Shown here: in pieces, positions 29,610 through 31,964 of the stretch | Layout of the letters: every line of letters starts with the position of its first letter | Numbering within the stretch: the first letter of the stretch is position 1 | Origin: Ichthyophonus hoferi | Taxonomy: Eukaryota; Opisthokonta; Ichthyosporea; Ichthyophonida; Ichthyophonidae | Direction: 5' to 3' | Assembly (NCBI GenBank): GCA_002751075.1 | Contig: NAOQ01000282.1 | Coordinates: forward strand, 10,188 to 42,151 | Length of the DNA: 31,964 nucleotides | Position numbers and translations under genes: made by a program | The notes under the pieces: model-generated | What the model was told of the DNA's origin: nothing | What the model saw: the letters and a program-made list of their open reading frames with translations, nothing else | The model's database searches: none

Positions 29610-29715
29610 ATAAAATATTTTTCATCATATCTGTGCTCCATGTACGCAAAAAAAAATACGTTAAAAGGCCTCTTGATTCAGTATTTCCTTTCCTTATATT
29701 CTGCAACACAGCTCT
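29610..29715 (-). repeat. P repeat, copy 2 (inverted)
   Basis: Read on the minus strand it gives GGAAAGGAAATACTG, CCTTTTAACGTAT, TTTGCGTACATGG and CAGATATGATGAAAAATAT, matching copy 1. The two copies face each other, making a palindrome centred close to 29580-29610. Between this copy and Q copy 1 is about 100 bp without counterpart. Confidence 0.75.
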
Positions 29716-29818
29716 AAAGCATCAAATAGTAATTTGCTTTTGTGCTAGCATCTATTACATCCACAGATTTCAAATGTTGTCAGTAAGAACTAACGTCTTA
29801 TGTTATTTTAATTTTTTT

Positions 29819-30116
29819 AGCCTATTCTAAAAGTACGTCAACTCTTATAACAGTATATGTGACTTAATTACATTTAATCTGTAATCAAACATTGATGTCT
29901 TAAAACCAAACACTTCTGAGCTCTACTATAGTGTATTTTAGTATGCTTTTGTTACACCCCTTTTCGGTTCAAGTAAATCATATTAAATGATATCATTGAA
30001 TAATTTCCAAATAGTTACAAGCATGAGCATTTAATTATTTTAGGTATTTTTTGTATGGTTATAATCAATTGACATTATTAGTGCATGTGTAGTCTGGAAA
30101 AAATAGATTTTGCCAT
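29819..30116 (-). repeat. Q repeat, copy 1 (inverted arm)
   Basis: The reverse complement aligns with 30268-30582 from the outer end (GAATAGGCT at both ends, 29819 against 30582) to the inner end (AGTCTGGAAAAAATAGATTTT). The arms are about 300 bp each and enclose about 150 bp. Together with P copies 2 and 3 the inverted symmetry extends further outward, to about 29600 and 30720. Confidence 0.85.
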
Positions 30117-30267
30117 CTATTGGGATTCCAATGCAATGCAACCAATGAGTTGTCTTATCCAACCCAAGGCGTTTGATCTAAGAAGAGTCTTGAAACCTGA
30201 GCCATTGGCTGAATCGATTTTTATTGATTATTTTAGATAACGTATATTTTAATTCTTAACACACATT

Positions 30268-30582
30268 GTAAAATTTATTTTTTCCAGACTACATATACTA
30301 TAGTCTTTATAGTATTTGCTAATAATATTAATTAATTTGTAACCAAAAAAAAATGCCAAAATTAATTAAATGGCCGTGGGTTAACAACTTTGAAATTATT
30401 CAATGATATAATTTAATATGATCCACTTGAACAGAAAACGGGCGTAGCAAAAGCATAATGTAGCATACTACAGTAGAACTCCGAAGTGTTTTTAATTTTA
30501 AGACGTCAACGGTTGACTACAGGTTAAATGTAAATTAAGTTAGATATAAGTTATAATCGTTAACTTTCTTTTAGAATAGGCT
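30268..30582 (+). repeat. Q repeat, copy 2 (direct arm)
   Basis: This is the partner arm of 29819-30116 and is also a direct repeat of the right part of 30720-31135. It includes the block 30383-30459 that is nearly identical to 30944-31020. Confidence 0.85.
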
Positions 30583-30599
30583 GAAAAAAAAAAAAATAT

Positions 30600-30720
30600 T
30601 GCGTAGAATAAAGAAAGGAAATATGGGATTAAAATGTCTTTTAATGTATCCTTTTGCGTACAGAGTACCGATGGCAAGAAAAAAAATTTTTATTAAAAAA
30701 GATCGGCAAAGCAATGAGCT
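30600..30720 (+). repeat. P repeat, copy 3 (direct)
   Basis: GAAAGGAAATATGGG, TTTTAATGTAT, CTTTTGCGTACAG and ATTTTTATTAA follow the order of copy 1. It directly follows Q copy 2 and leads into Q copy 3. Confidence 0.7.
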
Positions 30721-31135
30721 ATCTTATCAAATCCAATCGTTTGATCTAAAAATAGTTTTGGAACCTTAGCCATTGGCCAAATCAATTTTTATAGATCATT
30801 CTAGATTACCATCTAGACACCAATAGATTGCAAGATCTATTTTTCCCGATTACACATGCATTAGTATCTGTAGAATTTTCTAATAATATTAATTAATTAT
30901 AGCCACACAAAACATACCTAAATTAATTGAATTTCCGGGTTTAAACAACTTTGAAATTATTCAATGATACAATTTAATATGATCCACTTGAACAGAAAAC
31001 GGGCGTAACAAAAGCATAATATAGCCCACTATAAGAGAACCCCGTGTATTTGATTTTAAGATGTCAATGTTTGACTACAGCCTAAATGTAATTAATTCAC
31101 ATATAGTGTTATAAAAGTTGACATACTTTTAGGAT
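30720..31135 (+). repeat. Q repeat, copy 3 (direct, includes loop sequence)
   Basis: It matches the loop plus right arm of the palindrome (about 30140-30582): GTTTGATCTAA, AGCCATTGGC, AATAATATTAATTAAT, then the near-identical 77-bp block and the outer end CTTTTAGGATAG. The left arm is absent; the junction sits at a short shared CTTATC-type sequence. Its outer end overlaps the last codons and the donor site of the exon at 31127-31528. Confidence 0.8.
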
Positions 31136-31528
31136 AGATTGAATTAAAGTATAGCAATCTGTGGTAGTTCTAGTGGCTTTCCCACAGGCTTCGGGACCTC
31201 CAATTGTATTGGTGATGGTAGCTATGGTTAGCTGGTCAGTGTGAGTGATAGCTGTATGATCGGATCCGTCTTCGATGCTCAGTTGTTGTTCTAGAGGTTC
31301 TATTGAAGGCCCATAACCCAATTCTTTAGGTAACTGATTGTAATAATTACTCCTCTGTGCTAACTCAGAAGGAATGAATGCTTTAAAATGCTTTGGTGCG
31401 AATGTTGTTATTACACAATGAGATCGCTCATTTAGCGGAGCTATGTTATCATGTAAATAAACGCTCTTGTCACTATCTAAGGGTAGTACGCAAATTTCTA
31501 ATTTCTGAGCAAGTGGGCGGTTCGTAGA
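31127..31528 (-). CDS. Probable internal exon of an unrecognised gene (no ATG)
   Basis: On the minus strand 134 codons are open from a CAG acceptor (31531-31529) to a GTATGT donor (31126-31121), both phase 0. There is no methionine anywhere in it, so it cannot be a complete gene. The translation is mixed and protein-like: LAQKLEICVLPLDSDKS, VITTFAPKHFKAFIPSEL, GYGPSIEPLEQQLSIEDG and GGPEACGKATRTTTDCY. No family is recognised. The final codons lie in the outer end of Q copy 3. Its C-terminal 25 or so codons have a diverged relative at 7221-7300. The remaining exons would lie to the right of the window and in or beyond the repeat cluster. Confidence 0.45.
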
Positions 31529-31579
31529 CTGTGAATCGTTTAAAGAGCCATTGGTAAATTAGACATTATTATAACGATG

Positions 31580-31717
31580 TGAATAGAATCCAAAATATTC
31601 TTGTGCACGAATACGAAAACGTCGTATTTGTCGTAACCGCATATGTGTGAGCGGAACAAATGAAATTCAAAGATTTTTGTATGTACGGATACGAAAACGT
31701 CGTATTTTCTGTAACCT
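31580..31717. repeat. 78-bp tandem repeat with a conserved hairpin, two copies
   Basis: Copies at about 31580-31657 and 31658-31717 both carry ATACGA-aaacg-TCGTAT (31611-31627 and 31689-31705), a 6-bp perfect stem with a 5-base spacer, unchanged between copies while the surrounding bases differ more. They lie upstream of the minus-strand exon ending at 31528. Confidence 0.75.
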
Positions 31718-31964
31718 CTTTGTTGCTCAGTTTTGTTTTTACTTATGCCTCGTTTTATCGCAAGTGCTACTCTCTCTAGTAAACACCAAGACGCTAAGTT
31801 CTATCAATAAAACGGAGTCAATCATAAATATTCGTATTAGCTAATCCAGCTTGTAATAGGTCAAAGAGACTCGCTAGAATTATCTAATCTTGCTACAATA
31901 CTTAAATGTTATTGCCTTACAAAACCTTATTTAGGTTGACATAATTGTGTTCCTATGTTGCTGA
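31718..31964. other. Right edge, no feature recognised
   Basis: AT-rich sequence without a supported gene. If the minus-strand exon is real this is probably part of its upstream intron or promoter. Confidence 0.4.

Noticed and set aside
29450-29830. 126-codon plus-strand frame as a gene
   Set aside because: It covers P copies in both orientations and begins at TTG. The same sequence elsewhere in the cluster is not open, so it is a chance frame in repeats.
30088-30293. A separate 205-bp MITE with 25-bp terminal inverted repeats
   Set aside because: The short inverted repeats are only the inner ends of much longer arms (29819-30116 and 30268-30582), so a small independent element is not needed.
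29400-31135. Retrovirus-like or LTR origin for the P/Q cluster
   Set aside because: The repeats are mainly inverted, and no polymerase, integrase or capsid-like frames or paired direct LTRs with usual ends were seen.
31925-31964. Third copy of the R repeat at the window edge
   Set aside because: Only about 11 bases (TATTTAGGTT region) agree before the similarity is lost, too little in AT-rich DNA.

Overview
This window is AT-rich nuclear DNA from a eukaryote, most likely a fungus of an early-diverging lineage. Four spliced genes could be rebuilt exon by exon, all with GT..AG introns and intact reading frames across every junction. Two of them, a PHO81/NUC-2-like phosphate regulator and a full-length DPH1, read as fungal proteins. 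The code is standard: TAA, TAG and TGA are all used as stops. Introns are long for a fungus (151 to about 1,300 bp) and are often swollen by TATAG, TATAA, AT and ATT microsatellites. The fungal placement rests on protein resemblance recalled from memory. The exact lineage cannot be told from the sequence.

Layout: 1-894 is low-complexity DNA, probably intron of the first gene. 895-6160 (+) is the 3' half (9 exons, 469 codons) of a PHO81/NUC-2-like protein with a degenerate GDPD-like domain. 6161-10817 is a convergent intergenic stretch with ATT tracts, a diverged dispersed repeat, a small ORF with an Ile-rich tail, and a fragment related to an exon at the far right end of the window. 10818-13333 (-) is a three-exon, 274-aa protein with seven C2H2 zinc fingers. 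13334-14308 is a divergent promoter region with hairpins and CCAAT boxes. 14309-21972 (+) is a complete 14-exon DPH1 of 451 aa, interrupted only inside an intron by a 663-N gap whose two flanks carry the same 95 bp. 24286-25958 (+) is a small single-domain rhodanese with a possible upstream exon and CRE-like promoter sites. 27286-28194 (-) is an intronless, unrecognised 302-aa acidic/serine-rich protein. 29400-31135 is a cluster of nested inverted and direct repeats. At 31127-31528 (-) lies a 134-codon open frame with no ATG, probably an internal exon of a gene running in from the right.

The recognised genes form no pathway: phosphate signalling, a zinc-finger protein, diphthamide synthesis and sulfur transfer are an ordinary mix of neighbours. 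The most unusual content is at the right end. There a palindromic repeat complex abuts an unrecognised coding exon, and the tail of that exon recurs about 24 kb away. No CRISPR, tRNA, rRNA, retroviral or Polinton-like element was recognised.
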